64,000 nt of DNA, from the NCBI GenBank assembly GCA_910576125.1, contig CAJTHM010000004.1, positions 124,001 to 188,000 of the forward strand, in the 5' to 3' direction. Both the position numbers and the translations under genes were made by a program. Under the pieces are notes generated by a model. The model saw only the letters and a list, made by a program, of their open reading frames with translations, was not told the origin of the DNA and searched no databases. Origin of the DNA: Lachnospiraceae bacterium. Its GTDB lineage: Bacteria; Bacillota; Clostridia; Lachnospirales; Lachnospiraceae. Positions 24,725 through 34,300 of the stretch are shown here, piece after piece. The stretch's first letter is position 1. Every line of letters begins with the position of its first letter.

Positions 24725-26101
24725 ATGGAAATGTTGAAGAAGTTTTTCGAACCAGTGGATATGACGGAAGGCGCTCCCTGGAAGAAAATCGTATTCTTTA
24801 CGGTGCCCATGCTGGTGGGGAATATCGCCCAGCAGCTCTATAATACGGTGGACAGCGTAGTAGTGGGCAACTATGTGGGGGACAATGCCCTGGCGGCAGT
24901 GGGGAGCGCAGGCCCTATCCTGAACCTGCTCCTGGTGCTGTTCGTAGGGATAAGCGTGGGCGCGGGTATCATAGTGTCCCAATATTTCGGGGCAAAGGAG
25001 CGGGAGAAGCTGTCGATTACCATCGGGAACTGTATCACGCTGACGGCCATAGCCACCATATTCGTGATGGTGGTGGCTTCCCTTGTGGCGCGTCCGCTGC
25101 TGGAGCTTCTGGACACGCCGGAATCCATCATCGACTGGTGCCAGTCATATCTGCTGATTCTCTTCATCGGATCGGCGGGGCTTGCGTTCTATAATATATT
25201 GAGCGGAATCCTGAGGGGCCTGGGGGACTCCATGGCCGCCCTCGCCTATCTGCTGGTGTCCACGGTAGTCAATATTGTCCTGGACGTGCTGTTCGTGGCA
25301 AAACTGAACATGGGCGTCAGCGGCGTGGCGCTGGCTACGGTCATCGCCCAGCTGATATCGGCTGTGCTGTGCTTTCTGCGCCTGCGGCGGATGGTGGAGC
25401 TGTTCGACATGAAGCCTTCCTATCTGAAACTGCAGAAATACCATGCCCTGAAGGTCATCCAGTTGGGACTCCCCTCGGGCATTACCCAGGCCATTTTCTC
25501 CATGGCCATGATTGTGGTGCAGTCCCTGACCAACAGCTTCGGCGAGATGTTCATCGCTGCCAATGTCATCATAATGCGCGTGGACGGATTTGCCATGATG
25601 CCGAATTTCTCTTTCGGAACGGCCATGACTACATATGCGGGGCAGAATGTGGGAGCCAGAAGGTATGACAGAGTGGGGAAAGGCGCGAAGCAGGGGACTC
25701 TGATTGCCATGGGCGTGTCGGCTGTGCTGACCTCATTGATATTGATATTCGGAAAAGCGCTGATGGGAATCTTCACGAAGACACCGGAGCTGGTGGATCT
25801 GAGCCGGGATATGATGGGCATCCTGGCGGTGGGCTATATCGCCATGGCGGTGACCCAGAGCCTGTCCGGCGTCATGCGCGGCGCGGGAGACACTGTGACG
25901 CCTATGTGGATATCCATTGTCACCACGATTTTCATCCGTGTGCCGGTGGCTTACGGAATCGCTTTCCTCACCAGGTCTGCGCAGTTCCCGGGAGGAAGAC
26001 AGGAGTGTATCTTTATCTCGCTGCTGTCTTCCTGGGTGGCCGGTGCGCTGATTACGTTCTTCTTCTATAAGCGCGGGAAATGGAAAGAGAAAGCGGTTTA
26101 G
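24725..26101 (+). CDS. MATE family efflux transporter
   Basis: A 458-residue cation-coupled multidrug and toxin extrusion protein. Twelve hydrophobic segments form two related halves. The N half has MLVGNIAQQLYNTVDSVVVG, the C half LGLPSGITQAIFSMAMIVVQ. Both are MATE signatures, and GVMRGAGDTVTPMW is in the last third. AGAGGTG at 24711-24717 supports ATG 24725; the GTG one codon upstream is an alternative. It has its own promoter and terminator, so it is monocistronic. Substrate is unknown. Confidence 0.93.
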   Translation: MEMLKKFFEPVDMTEGAPWKKIVFFTVPMLVGNIAQQLYNTVDSVVVGNYVGDNALAAVGSAGPILNLLLVLFVGISVGAGIIVSQYFGAKEREKLSITIGNCITLTAIATIFVMVVASLVARPLLELLDTPESIIDWCQSYLLILFIGSAGLAFYNILSGILRGLGDSMAALAYLLVSTVVNIVLDVLFVAKLNMGVSGVALATVIAQLISAVLCFLRLRRMVELFDMKPSYLKLQKYHALKVIQLGLPSGITQAIFSMAMIVVQSLTNSFGEMFIAANVIIMRVDGFAMMPNFSFGTAMTTYAGQNVGARRYDRVGKGAKQGTLIAMGVSAVLTSLILIFGKALMGIFTKTPELVDLSRDMMGILAVGYIAMAVTQSLSGVMRGAGDTVTPMWISIVTTIFIRVPVAYGIAFLTRSAQFPGGRQECIFISLLSSWVAGALITFFFYKRGKWKEKAV

Positions 26102-26108
26102 AGGACTT

Positions 26109-26142
26109 AAGGGGCTGTTTCGCGACAGCCTCTTCTTTTTTT
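26109..26142 (+). terminator. Terminator after MATE gene 1
   Basis: AAGGGGCTGT pairs with ACAGCCTCTT around TTTCGCG, followed by a run of T, seven bases after the stop codon. Confidence 0.85.
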
Positions 26143-26218
26143 CCATTATCCCGGGGCCGCTCCGGCCGGAGCATAAACAGCATGATGGATATCTCTTGCT
26201 TTCATAGGTTCAGCCCTC

Positions 26219-26285
26219 TTGACAATAGTATGAAATCATACTATAATGTCGAACTGTACCATACTGAAAAAGTACGAAATCGTAC
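26219..26285 (+). promoter_or_regulatory. Promoter with two MarR-type operators
   Basis: TTGACA (26219-26224) and TATAAT (26242-26247) with 17-bp spacing. The spacer is filled by ATAGTATG-AAAT-CATACTAT (26225-26244), a perfect 8-bp-arm inverted repeat. A second site with the same centre, GTACG-AAAT-CGTAC, lies at 26272-26285. Centres are 44 bp apart, about four helical turns. Both fit GTAnG-AAAT-CnTAC, so the MarR protein encoded next probably represses its own operon. Confidence 0.8.
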
Positions 26286-26333
26286 AAAAATGGCAAAACG
26301 AAACAAGGAAAAGTCAGTAGAAGGAGGTTCATT

Positions 26334-26849
26334 ATGAAAGGCTATACGACAGCGGAGATGAAGCGGTTCAACTATCTGATCAGTGAGACCAATGCCGTCT
26401 ATCACGAAGCTGCCCAGAAGCTGGGGCTGTCCGACAGCATCCAGCAGGTGCTCTATACGATCTGCAACAATGGCGACAGCTGCCTGATCAGCGATATCTG
26501 CAGGCTGTCCGGCATCAGCAAGCAGACCATCAATTCTGCCCTGCGCAAGCTGGAGGGCGAGGGAATAGTCTATCTGGAGGCTTCCGACGGCCGGAAAAAG
26601 CGGGTATGCCTGACGGAGAGAGGGAAGAAGCTGGCGGAGGATACAGTGGTAAAGCTGATCGAGATTGAGAACGGCCTCCTGGATTCCTGGTCCAGGGAGG
26701 AGCTGGAGCAGTATCTGGGGCTGACGCAAAGGTATCTGGACTCCCTCAGGGCAAAGGTTCAGGAGCTGAGAGCCAGAGGGGCTGCCGGGAGTCTTGCGGA
26801 CATGGAGGATTCGGCGGATACGGCAGAAACAGGAGGTGCAGATTCATAA
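26334..26849 (+). CDS. MarR family transcriptional regulator
   Basis: A 171-residue winged-helix regulator. The DNA-binding part reads SCLISDICRLSGISKQTINS for the HTH and ALRKLEGEGIVYLEASDGRKKRV for the wing with the conserved Asp/Arg. Helices at both ends form the dimer interface. The last 25 residues (RGAAGSLADMEDSADTAETG) are a low-complexity extension. AGAAGGAGG precedes ATG 26334. Its TAA overlaps the ATG of the MATE gene (TAATG), so pump and regulator are coupled. Two matching palindromes in the promoter indicate autorepression, relieved by an unknown compound. Confidence 0.92.
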   Translation: MKGYTTAEMKRFNYLISETNAVYHEAAQKLGLSDSIQQVLYTICNNGDSCLISDICRLSGISKQTINSALRKLEGEGIVYLEASDGRKKRVCLTERGKKLAEDTVVKLIEIENGLLDSWSREELEQYLGLTQRYLDSLRAKVQELRARGAAGSLADMEDSADTAETGGADS

Positions 26850-28177
26850 TGAAAATTCAATTATCAGACCATTTTGACTATAAAAAGCTGCTGCGTTTCA
26901 CATTCCCCTCGATTGTAATGATGATATTTACATCAATCTACGGCGTGGTGGATGGCTTTTTCGTATCGAACTTTGTGGGAAAGACGCCCTTTGCGGCAGT
27001 GAACTTCATCTTTCCCTTTTTGATGATCCTGGGCACGGTGGGCTTCATGTTCGGCACCGGCGGCAGCGCTTTGGTGGCCATCACCATCGGGTCAGGCGAT
27101 GGGGAGAAGGCAAAAAGATTGTTCTCGCTGTTTGTCTATGTGTCGATTATCTGCGGTTTCGTAATCGGTGTGCTGGGCCTGCTGGCGATCCGCCCGGTGG
27201 CGGTATGGCTGGGAGCGGAGGGAGAGATGCTGGAGAACTGCGTGCTTTATGGCCGCGTGGTTCTGGTGGCGCTGCCGATGCTGATTCTGCAGTATGAGTT
27301 CCAGAGCTTTTTCATAACGGCGGAGAAGCCGCAGCTGGGCCTGGCTGTCACGGTGGCGGCAGGCGTGACCAATATGGTGCTGGACGCTCTGCTGGTAGGG
27401 GCGTTCAAATGGGGGCTGGTGGGGGCGGCCGCAGCCACGGCTCTCAGCCAGACAGTGGGCGGCATCATCCCGCTCATCTATTTTGGCCGGCCGAACACGA
27501 GTCTGCTGCAGCTGACCAGGACGAAATTCGACGGCAGCGCCATAGGGAAAGCATGCATCAACGGTTTCTCCGAGCTGATGTCCAATATCTCCATGTCCGT
27601 GGTGGGCATGATGTATAACGGCCAGCTGATGAAGTATGCCGGGGAGGACGGCGTGGCGGCGTATGGGGTACTGATGTACGTGAGCATGATTTTCCTGGCG
27701 GCTTTCATCGGCTATGCCGTGGGCGTGGCGCCGGTTGTGGGATATCATTACGGCGCCGGGAGCCAGGAGGAGCTGAAAGGGCTGCTGAAAAAGAGCCTGG
27801 TGCTTATTGGCATCTTCTCGATAGGCATGGTGGTGCTGGCGGAGGGGCTGGCGCGGCCGCTTTCCCTGATTTTCGTGGGATATGACAAGGAGCTTCTGGA
27901 CATGACCCTGTGGGGATTTCTGGTATACTCCTTTTCATTCCTGTTCGCGGGAATAGCGATTTACGGCTCCTCATTCTTCACGGCACTGGGGAACGGGCTG
28001 GTGTCCGCCATGATTTCTTTCCTGCGGACGCTGGTGTTCCAGGTGGCGGCAGTGTTGATTTTTCCGCTGATCTGGGGACTGGACGGCATCTGGATCTCCA
28101 CCGTGGCCGCAGAGTTGATGGCGGCGGTTGTGGCGGTGCTGTTTTTGATTGGGTGCAGAAAGAAATATCGTTATTAA
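26849..28177 (+). CDS. MATE family efflux transporter (MarR-linked)
   Basis: A 442-residue MATE transporter with twelve predicted membrane segments. Its N half opens FTFPSIVMMIFTSIYGVVDG and FVGKTPFAAVNFIFPFLMI, and GTGGSALVAITIG is a typical loop. It belongs to a different MATE branch from the pump at 24725, which starts with NIAQQLYNTVDSVVVG, so this is not a recent duplication. The start codon overlaps the MarR stop codon. Expression should follow the MarR-controlled promoter at 26219. Drug or metabolite substrate is unknown. Confidence 0.92.
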   Translation: MKIQLSDHFDYKKLLRFTFPSIVMMIFTSIYGVVDGFFVSNFVGKTPFAAVNFIFPFLMILGTVGFMFGTGGSALVAITIGSGDGEKAKRLFSLFVYVSIICGFVIGVLGLLAIRPVAVWLGAEGEMLENCVLYGRVVLVALPMLILQYEFQSFFITAEKPQLGLAVTVAAGVTNMVLDALLVGAFKWGLVGAAAATALSQTVGGIIPLIYFGRPNTSLLQLTRTKFDGSAIGKACINGFSELMSNISMSVVGMMYNGQLMKYAGEDGVAAYGVLMYVSMIFLAAFIGYAVGVAPVVGYHYGAGSQEELKGLLKKSLVLIGIFSIGMVVLAEGLARPLSLIFVGYDKELLDMTLWGFLVYSFSFLFAGIAIYGSSFFTALGNGLVSAMISFLRTLVFQVAAVLIFPLIWGLDGIWISTVAAELMAAVVAVLFLIGCRKKYRY

Positions 28178-28207
28178 GATTAAAAATACATGTTAAAGTA
28201 ATAATTC

Positions 28208-28235
28208 TTGACAAAATGTCCCCAGCCCCTATAAT
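28208..28235 (+). promoter_or_regulatory. Promoter of the C26 glutamine amidotransferase gene
   Basis: TTGACA (28208-28213) and TATAAT (28230-28235) with a 16-bp spacer, followed by GGAGGGG and ATG 28264. Confidence 0.8.
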
Positions 28236-28263
28236 AGTCCTAAAAAAGACTGGAGGGGCCATT

Positions 28264-28980
28264 ATGTATAAGGGGAGACCTGTGATAGCGATAATGCCTT
28301 TGTATGATGAGGGAAGAGACAGCTACTGGATGCTGCCCGGCTACATGAAAGGGCTGGAGGAGCAGGGAGCGATTGTGCTTATGCCGCCTTTGTGCACGGA
28401 GGAGCCGGAGCTGGATTATTTTCTGGAGGCCTGTGACGGCTTTGTGCTGACTGGCGGGCAGGATGTGGCGCCCGCCGTGTACGGAGAAGAGGTTTCCCGG
28501 CAGTGCGGCGATACGGCGCCTGTCAGGGACAGGATGGATGCCTGTATTCTGCGGGGAGCCGTGGAACGGGATAAGGCGTTGCTGGGAATCTGCAGGGGGC
28601 ATCAGCTGATGAATGCGGTGTACGGCGGGAGTCTGTATCAGGATCTGACTACGGAACGCCCTTCTGAAATCTGTCATCGGATGCAGCCGCCCTATGACGG
28701 AAAGGCCCATGAAATCCGTCTGGAGCCGGATTCTCCGCTTAGCAGGGTGCTGCGGACGGAGAAAGCAGGGGTAAACAGCTGTCACCATCAGGGAATCAAA
28801 CGGCTTGCCGAACCTTTTCGGGCCATGGCCTGCGCGCCGGACGGCATCGTGGAGGCAATCTATATGCCGGACAGGAAGTTCGTCTGGGGCGTCCAGTGGC
28901 ATCCGGAGTTCTCCTATCGGGTCAATGAGGACAGCCGGAAGATATTCGCAGCGTTTCTGCAGGCCGCCGGGGAGGCATGA
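28264..28980 (+). CDS. Class I glutamine amidotransferase-like, peptidase C26 (PuuD-type)
   Basis: A 238-residue gamma-glutamyl hydrolase-like protein. The nucleophile is Cys in LGICRGHQLMN, and the His/Glu pair is in WGVQWHPEF. VLTGGQDVAPAVYGE is the oxyanion-loop region of the PuuD branch, which hydrolyses gamma-glutamyl-gamma-aminobutyrate in putrescine breakdown. ATG 28264 has GGAGGGG 8 bp upstream and its own promoter; a longer in-frame reading back to 27910 would lie inside the MATE gene and is not real. No other putrescine genes are near, so the exact substrate is open. Confidence 0.9.
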   Translation: MYKGRPVIAIMPLYDEGRDSYWMLPGYMKGLEEQGAIVLMPPLCTEEPELDYFLEACDGFVLTGGQDVAPAVYGEEVSRQCGDTAPVRDRMDACILRGAVERDKALLGICRGHQLMNAVYGGSLYQDLTTERPSEICHRMQPPYDGKAHEIRLEPDSPLSRVLRTEKAGVNSCHHQGIKRLAEPFRAMACAPDGIVEAIYMPDRKFVWGVQWHPEFSYRVNEDSRKIFAAFLQAAGEA

Positions 28981-29386
28981 GGCAGTAGTCCGCGGATTAA
29001 AAATCCGCTTGCGATGGAAAAATGGGTGCTGTGATTCAGGGTAACTGGTTCAGCCTTTCTATAAAAAGTTTCTGGGCTCTGCCCTTTTTCTTATATCCGG
29101 CAGCTGTTCTTCCCGCTGCCGGATATATCAGGCCTGCTGTCCGACAGGGCCTGTCTCAAGGTCTTTCCTGTCCATTCCTGTATCTTACCACGGTAAATAC
29201 AATAGAAAACTTTATGGGGCCGGAACGGCTCTGGCCGGGAAAAGCATTTGAGGGATCTGCGATAATACTCTGGTGGGCATCCTGGCAGAATTCAAGATTC
29301 GGACTGTAGTGGGAAACCGGGCAAGGCCTCAGTATAAGCAATCTGGATATTTTAGGAATATATAAGGATAATCAGGAGGTAAGGAC
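28981..29386 (+). other. Intergenic region with a strong hairpin
   Basis: No convincing gene lies here. ATATCCGGCAGC (29093-29104) and GCTGCCGGATAT (29115-29126) form a perfect 12-bp stem with a 10-nt loop. No T run follows on either strand, so it is not a standard terminator. GGGCTCTGCCCTTTTTC (29074-29090) just before it is a small terminator-like hairpin for the upstream gene. A strong RBS (AGGAGGTAAGG) precedes the next gene. Confidence 0.5.
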
Positions 29387-31285
29387 ATGGCAATCATAGG
29401 AATAGACTTGGGGACGACCAACAGCCTGGCGGCCTGTTGGAGGGACGGCAGGCTGGAGCTGATTCCGGGTGAGGACGGGGAAGTGCTGTTCCCCAGCGCG
29501 GTGGGATATGTGGAGGGGGAAGGCTTTCTGGTGGGAGCGGCGGCAAAGGAACGGCTGCTGACCCATCCCGACGACACGGTAGCTTCTTTCAAGTGCTTTA
29601 TGGGCACGGCAAAGGAGTACAGTCTGGGTGGCAGAGCGTATACCCCCATGGAGCTGTCGGCCATGGTGCTGGAGCGGCTGAGGAGGAATGCGGAGAGGGT
29701 GCTGCAGGAGGAGATTGAAGAAGCCATCGTGACGGTTCCGGCCTATTTCAACGACAGACAGAGGAGCGACACCAAGAAGGCGGCCCAGGTGGCGGGGCTG
29801 AAGGTGGAGCGCCTGATCAATGAGCCGTCGGCGGCTGCCCTGGCCTACCGGATGGCTGCAGGTCAGGAGGACAGGACGCTGATTGTCTTCGACTTCGGGG
29901 GCGGGACGCTGGATCTGTCCTATGTGGAATGCTTTGAGAACGTGATAGAGATTGTGGCTGTGGCCGGAGACAACCATCTGGGCGGGGACGACATCGACAG
30001 GGCGATTCAGTCCTATTTCTGCAGGGAGAACGGTCTTGTGGAGGAACGGCTGCCCCTGGAGGAACTGGCAAGGATTCGGCATCTCGCGGAGCAGTGCAAA
30101 TGCGTCCTGGCTTCTGGCGGGCGTGCAGACATGGAGCTGACCGTGGGAGGAAAGGCGTGCAGGGCGCAGCTGACGGAGGATATCCTCTTTGAGCTGTGCA
30201 TGCCGCTTTTCGGGAAGATGAAGCAGCTTTTTCTGCATCTTCTGGAGGATGCGGATTCCAGGGTCTCCCGGATAGATGACCTGGTCATGGTGGGCGGTTC
30301 CTCCAGGCTGGGGGTGGTGAAGCGGTTCCTGTCGGAGCTTCTGGGGAAAGAGCCTGTGGTGCTGGACGAGACAGACCGGGTGGTGGCCCTGGGGGCGGGG
30401 ATTTACGCCGGAATCCGCAGACGCGGGGAGGAGATTCGGGACATGCTGCTGACGGATGTGTGTCCCTTTACCCTGGGGATTGGGATTCGGAACAGGAGCG
30501 GTCAGGACAAGAATGTCTTGAGCCCTATGATTGAGCGCAATTCCACCCTCCCCGCTTCCTGTAGGAATCGGTTCGTCACTACCGGCGATTATCAGAGGGA
30601 GATTCTGGTGAAGATTTACCAGGGAGAAGAGTATTATGTGGACGACAATGTCTATCTGGGGGAGGTGGCCATAGAGGTGGCCTTGAAACCGGCGGGACAG
30701 GCCTGGGTGGACGTGCAGTTCACATACGACATCAACGGCATCCTGCATGTGTCGGTGGAAAACGAAATGGGGGAGCGGAGACAGATCCTGCTGGCGAACC
30801 AGGCTCTGAGCGCGGAAGAGTTGGAGCGGTATACAAAGGAAATGGAGAAGATTATGCTGCCGCCCATTGAGCAGCCGGAGAACCGGGAGATGCTGGCACG
30901 GTTCCTGGCATATTTCGAGGAAAGCACCGGAGAGCGGCGGGAGCGTATCGGGGCCATGATAGGAAGCATCACCCAGGGGCTGTGCAGCGGCAGAAAGAAG
31001 GCGGTCAGGAACGCCCGGGAGACTGCCAGGGCCTGGCTGTCCATACTGGAGGAGAGCCGGGAGACAAAAGAGGAGAGGCTGTTCGACGGAAGAGTCTCCT
31101 ATGACTGGTATGAGGAAGAAGGCTGGGACGACGAAGACGAGAGCCGGGACGGTGGGAAAGAGGACTGGGACAGCAAGGACGAGAACCGGAATGATTCGGA
31201 AGAGGGTTGTGACAGTGGGAGAGAACCGGAGCGAAGGGAAAGAGAATCAGGACAACGGGAAGAGGACTGTGAAAACAGGGAATAA
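29387..31285 (+). CDS. hscC: HscC-like Hsp70 chaperone with acidic tail
   Basis: A 632-residue Hsp70 homologue. The ATPase domain has GIDLGTTNSLAACW (phosphate 1), INEPSAAALAYR, FDFGGGTLDLSY (phosphate 2) and MVGGSSRLGVVKRFL (adenosine). The substrate-binding half is shorter and more divergent than in DnaK (TLGIGIRNRSGQDKNVLSPM, then IERNSTLPAS). DnaK's usual LVE/EEVD-type end is absent; residues from about 575 are a low-complexity Asp/Glu/Arg tail. HscC-type Hsp70s in enterobacteria pair with their own J-proteins. The next gene, 29 bp downstream, is a J-domain protein. Hence a specialised chaperone pair, probably with a narrow client set. Confidence 0.88.
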   Translation: MAIIGIDLGTTNSLAACWRDGRLELIPGEDGEVLFPSAVGYVEGEGFLVGAAAKERLLTHPDDTVASFKCFMGTAKEYSLGGRAYTPMELSAMVLERLRRNAERVLQEEIEEAIVTVPAYFNDRQRSDTKKAAQVAGLKVERLINEPSAAALAYRMAAGQEDRTLIVFDFGGGTLDLSYVECFENVIEIVAVAGDNHLGGDDIDRAIQSYFCRENGLVEERLPLEELARIRHLAEQCKCVLASGGRADMELTVGGKACRAQLTEDILFELCMPLFGKMKQLFLHLLEDADSRVSRIDDLVMVGGSSRLGVVKRFLSELLGKEPVVLDETDRVVALGAGIYAGIRRRGEEIRDMLLTDVCPFTLGIGIRNRSGQDKNVLSPMIERNSTLPASCRNRFVTTGDYQREILVKIYQGEEYYVDDNVYLGEVAIEVALKPAGQAWVDVQFTYDINGILHVSVENEMGERRQILLANQALSAEELERYTKEMEKIMLPPIEQPENREMLARFLAYFEESTGERRERIGAMIGSITQGLCSGRKKAVRNARETARAWLSILEESRETKEERLFDGRVSYDWYEEEGWDDEDESRDGGKEDWDSKDENRNDSEEGCDSGREPERRERESGQREEDCENRE

Positions 31286-31314
31286 TCAGGAAGATTGGGA
31301 AGAGGAGTAAGACG

Positions 31315-34300
31315 ATGAGCAGTGACAAATGGGGGCTTTTGGGAATAAAACCCACTGCTGACAGGAAAGCAATCCGGAGCGCTTATGCGGCCCAGTCCAG
31401 GCTGCACCACCCGGAGGAGGAGCCGGAATATTTTGTGGAGCTGAATCAGGCTTACAGACAGGCGCTGGATTTTGCCCGGACAGCGGATACAGACAGAGAA
31501 AGCCCGGAAGACAGAAGAAGCAGTGAAAGTGTAAAAAGCAATGACACGGAATCTGGCCGGATGGTTTCCCTTTTAGAGAGACTTGCCGACGCGCAGCAGA
31601 AGGCTATACAGGAAAGCATGGACACAGGCGCCCTGCATGAATTCATCTCCCTTTTTACAAATTCCAAACAGGCGAAAAACGCCGACACCTGGAGACGCTT
31701 TTTCCTGTCGGAGACTTTTCTGGGAGAACAGTACTCGGAGGAATTTGCCAGGGGCCTGTACACCTACCTCATGGAACAGGAAATCTGCCCATGCGGCAAT
31801 CTTCCCATGGCCCTCCTTCAGGAGCTGGCCATCGCCTATGCGCTGATTCCCCATTTTGCTGGGGAAGAGTACGGACAGGGAATGAAATACCCCAAGGAGT
31901 GGTACAAGGTCACGGTAGAGCAGACTTTCCCCGCCAGGAAACTGGTGGCAGAGATTTTCAACAGACAGGGCTGGGACTGTGACCTGAAATCCATGACCAG
32001 GCGGATGATGAAACAGCCCGCCAACAAGGTGCGCCATAATGCCTTTTCTGACTATCTGAATTTAAAGGAAATGGGGCTTAAGGGACAGCTTACGGAGTCG
32101 GAAAAAGAAGAATGGCAGCATATCCTGAGTTTCGGACAGGTTCACTATCTCTATGAGCGCAACGGCAAACGGCTGGGCGGGACAGACTACGAGAGCCGCA
32201 GCGAATGCGTGGTGAAGCTCTATGTCCAGTGGCTGAAGGACGAACGGCTGCCGGAATGTGTGCTGAAGTTCCTGTATCAGAAGTTCTCTTTCCGGGAGCT
32301 GGAGCACAGCAGCACCAGAGGGCTGTACGGGGCTTTGAAGGAACAGGTGCAAAGACAGCTGCCTCAGGTGGAGGAGCTGCTCTTTGGTCAGGAGGGACTG
32401 GAGCAGAAGGCCGTCAAAGTATACCGCCTTTGCTCCCGGATCATCAATGACAACCATAACAATTACGAGAAATCCATCTACGAGGAAACGCCCCGGATAA
32501 AAGAACAGGTGGAGGCTCTGCTCGCCATGCCGGAGTGGGGGCAGCTGCGGGAGAACAGGGGGCTGTTCGACAAGCTTTATGGGGGAGCGAAAAGGCTCGT
32601 GATGCCCCGTTCCCTGACAGAGGGACTGATTCGGTATCTGCAGCAGGGGAATTATCCGGAGCCCAGACGCACGGAATTACTGGAGAGCCTGCTGCGCTCC
32701 CTGAGCACAGGGCGGATGTGCAAAGAGATTGATTACCGTTTCCGAATGCCTGTTCCGGAGGTGGACATGGACGATTTGGAGGGGAATGGGGATTTCTGGC
32801 AGTACTATCTGATGCGGGGATACGGTTTCCGCCACAGCCGGATCCGGGGAGCCTGGGAGGACGGATATCTGTATGAGATGGATGGGGAGTGCTATCTTCC
32901 GGCCTATATCCGCTATCTCTACGCGCCCTCCAGGGTATGGCAGAGGGCCTTTACGGGATTTTGCCAGGAGACGGAGTCTATCCCGGAACCGGTGAGCGCG
33001 GTATGCGACTTGCCGGACGGCAAGGTCTTGCGGGTGGAGTTCCATTATCATTACTGCCTGTATTTCGTGGAGGAAGCGCCGGTGCTGACTCCGGTACTGT
33101 CCTTTGCCCAACTGCGCCAGTGGGCTCTGGAGCATTCCCGGGCGGCAGATTTCTTCTTTCTGCTGGCTGTGACAGCTATTGAGGATTCGGAGCGGACGAC
33201 GGCGGAGGAGCTGATTTTGCAGTGGCTGGGGAAACTTCCTTTGTATCGCCAGATCTGTCCTTTGCTGGCCAGGCTGCTGGCCGCGGACAATGACCGTCTG
33301 CCTGCGGGAACCAGGGCGGTCTGTTATGAGGAACAGGAGAGGTTCTGTTTCCGGGCGGTGGTTTCCGGGGAAGGAATCCGTATCTTCCGCCAGATGGAGT
33401 TCGGCTGGGAGGACAGGATTTTCAGAAGGGCGGAGTTCGGCTGGAAGGAGGTTCCGCTGTCCCTGGATGCTCTGGGACTGGGAGGGAGTCGGGTGTCTGC
33501 GCCAGACCCTGTGGAGCTGGAAAACCTTGCGCGGGAGTCATTGCTTTTGCTGCGCCAGCCCAAGCCTGTGCCTTTGGCCGTGCAGAATCTGGAGGGGATG
33601 GATTTGCCGCAGAAAGCCCGGGCGGTGTTAAAGGCCATGGGGTTCCCGGAAGGGGTGGAAGGCTACTGTGTGCTGCGCTATGGACAGGAGAGGGAGAGAC
33701 GGCATGATAAGGTATTCTACGGGGCGCTGTCTCCTTTCGGCTTTCCTGTCGGTGTCCATTCCGCAGAATATGAGAGAAGCATGGGTTTCCACATGGATGT
33801 CTCCCGGACGAAGATCAAAGAGGGGAAACGCTATGTAGGGCGCTTTGGGTGGGGGTTCAAATATTCGCCCCAGTCGGACTATTGGCCCCTGTGTGTCTAC
33901 CAGGGGGACAGCGGCATGTATTACGCTGACGGCACCACCAGGATGTACCGGGCCCAAAGCCTGGACAGGCTCCTTGCGGACTGGCTGAGACCGGAGCTGG
34001 AGGGCGTTACGGAGGTGGAGGTCTACGGAGGGCTTCTCACGGTATCCAGGCTTGACCACAGGCTGGAATACTGCTATGGGGAGAAGGATTTTCAGGATTC
34101 TGTCCATGGAACGGGGCAGACAGTGGCGGATTACTTCACGGTGTTCGGCGGATACCGGCTGTGGGAGACTTTTGCCCGGTGGATGGATGCCGCTCTCGGA
34201 AAGTGGCTGCCGGACTGGGTGAATGTCCTTACCATCGGCCAGGCTCTGGGGAATGAAGAGGGGGAGGGAAGTGCCCTGTCCCTCACGGGGAGTTATGTGG

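Noticed and set aside
27910..28263. 118-codon extension of the glutamine amidotransferase upstream of 28264
   Set aside because: It lies inside the MATE gene, includes the amidotransferase promoter, and the ATG at 28264 has a strong Shine-Dalgarno.
29022..29309. 95-codon plus-strand frame between the amidotransferase and hscC
   Set aside because: No ribosome site, runs through the strong hairpin and terminator-like sequence, and has no family likeness.
29372..30748. 458-codon minus-strand frame opposite hscC
   Set aside because: Antisense shadow with no motif; the Hsp70 signatures on the plus strand are complete.
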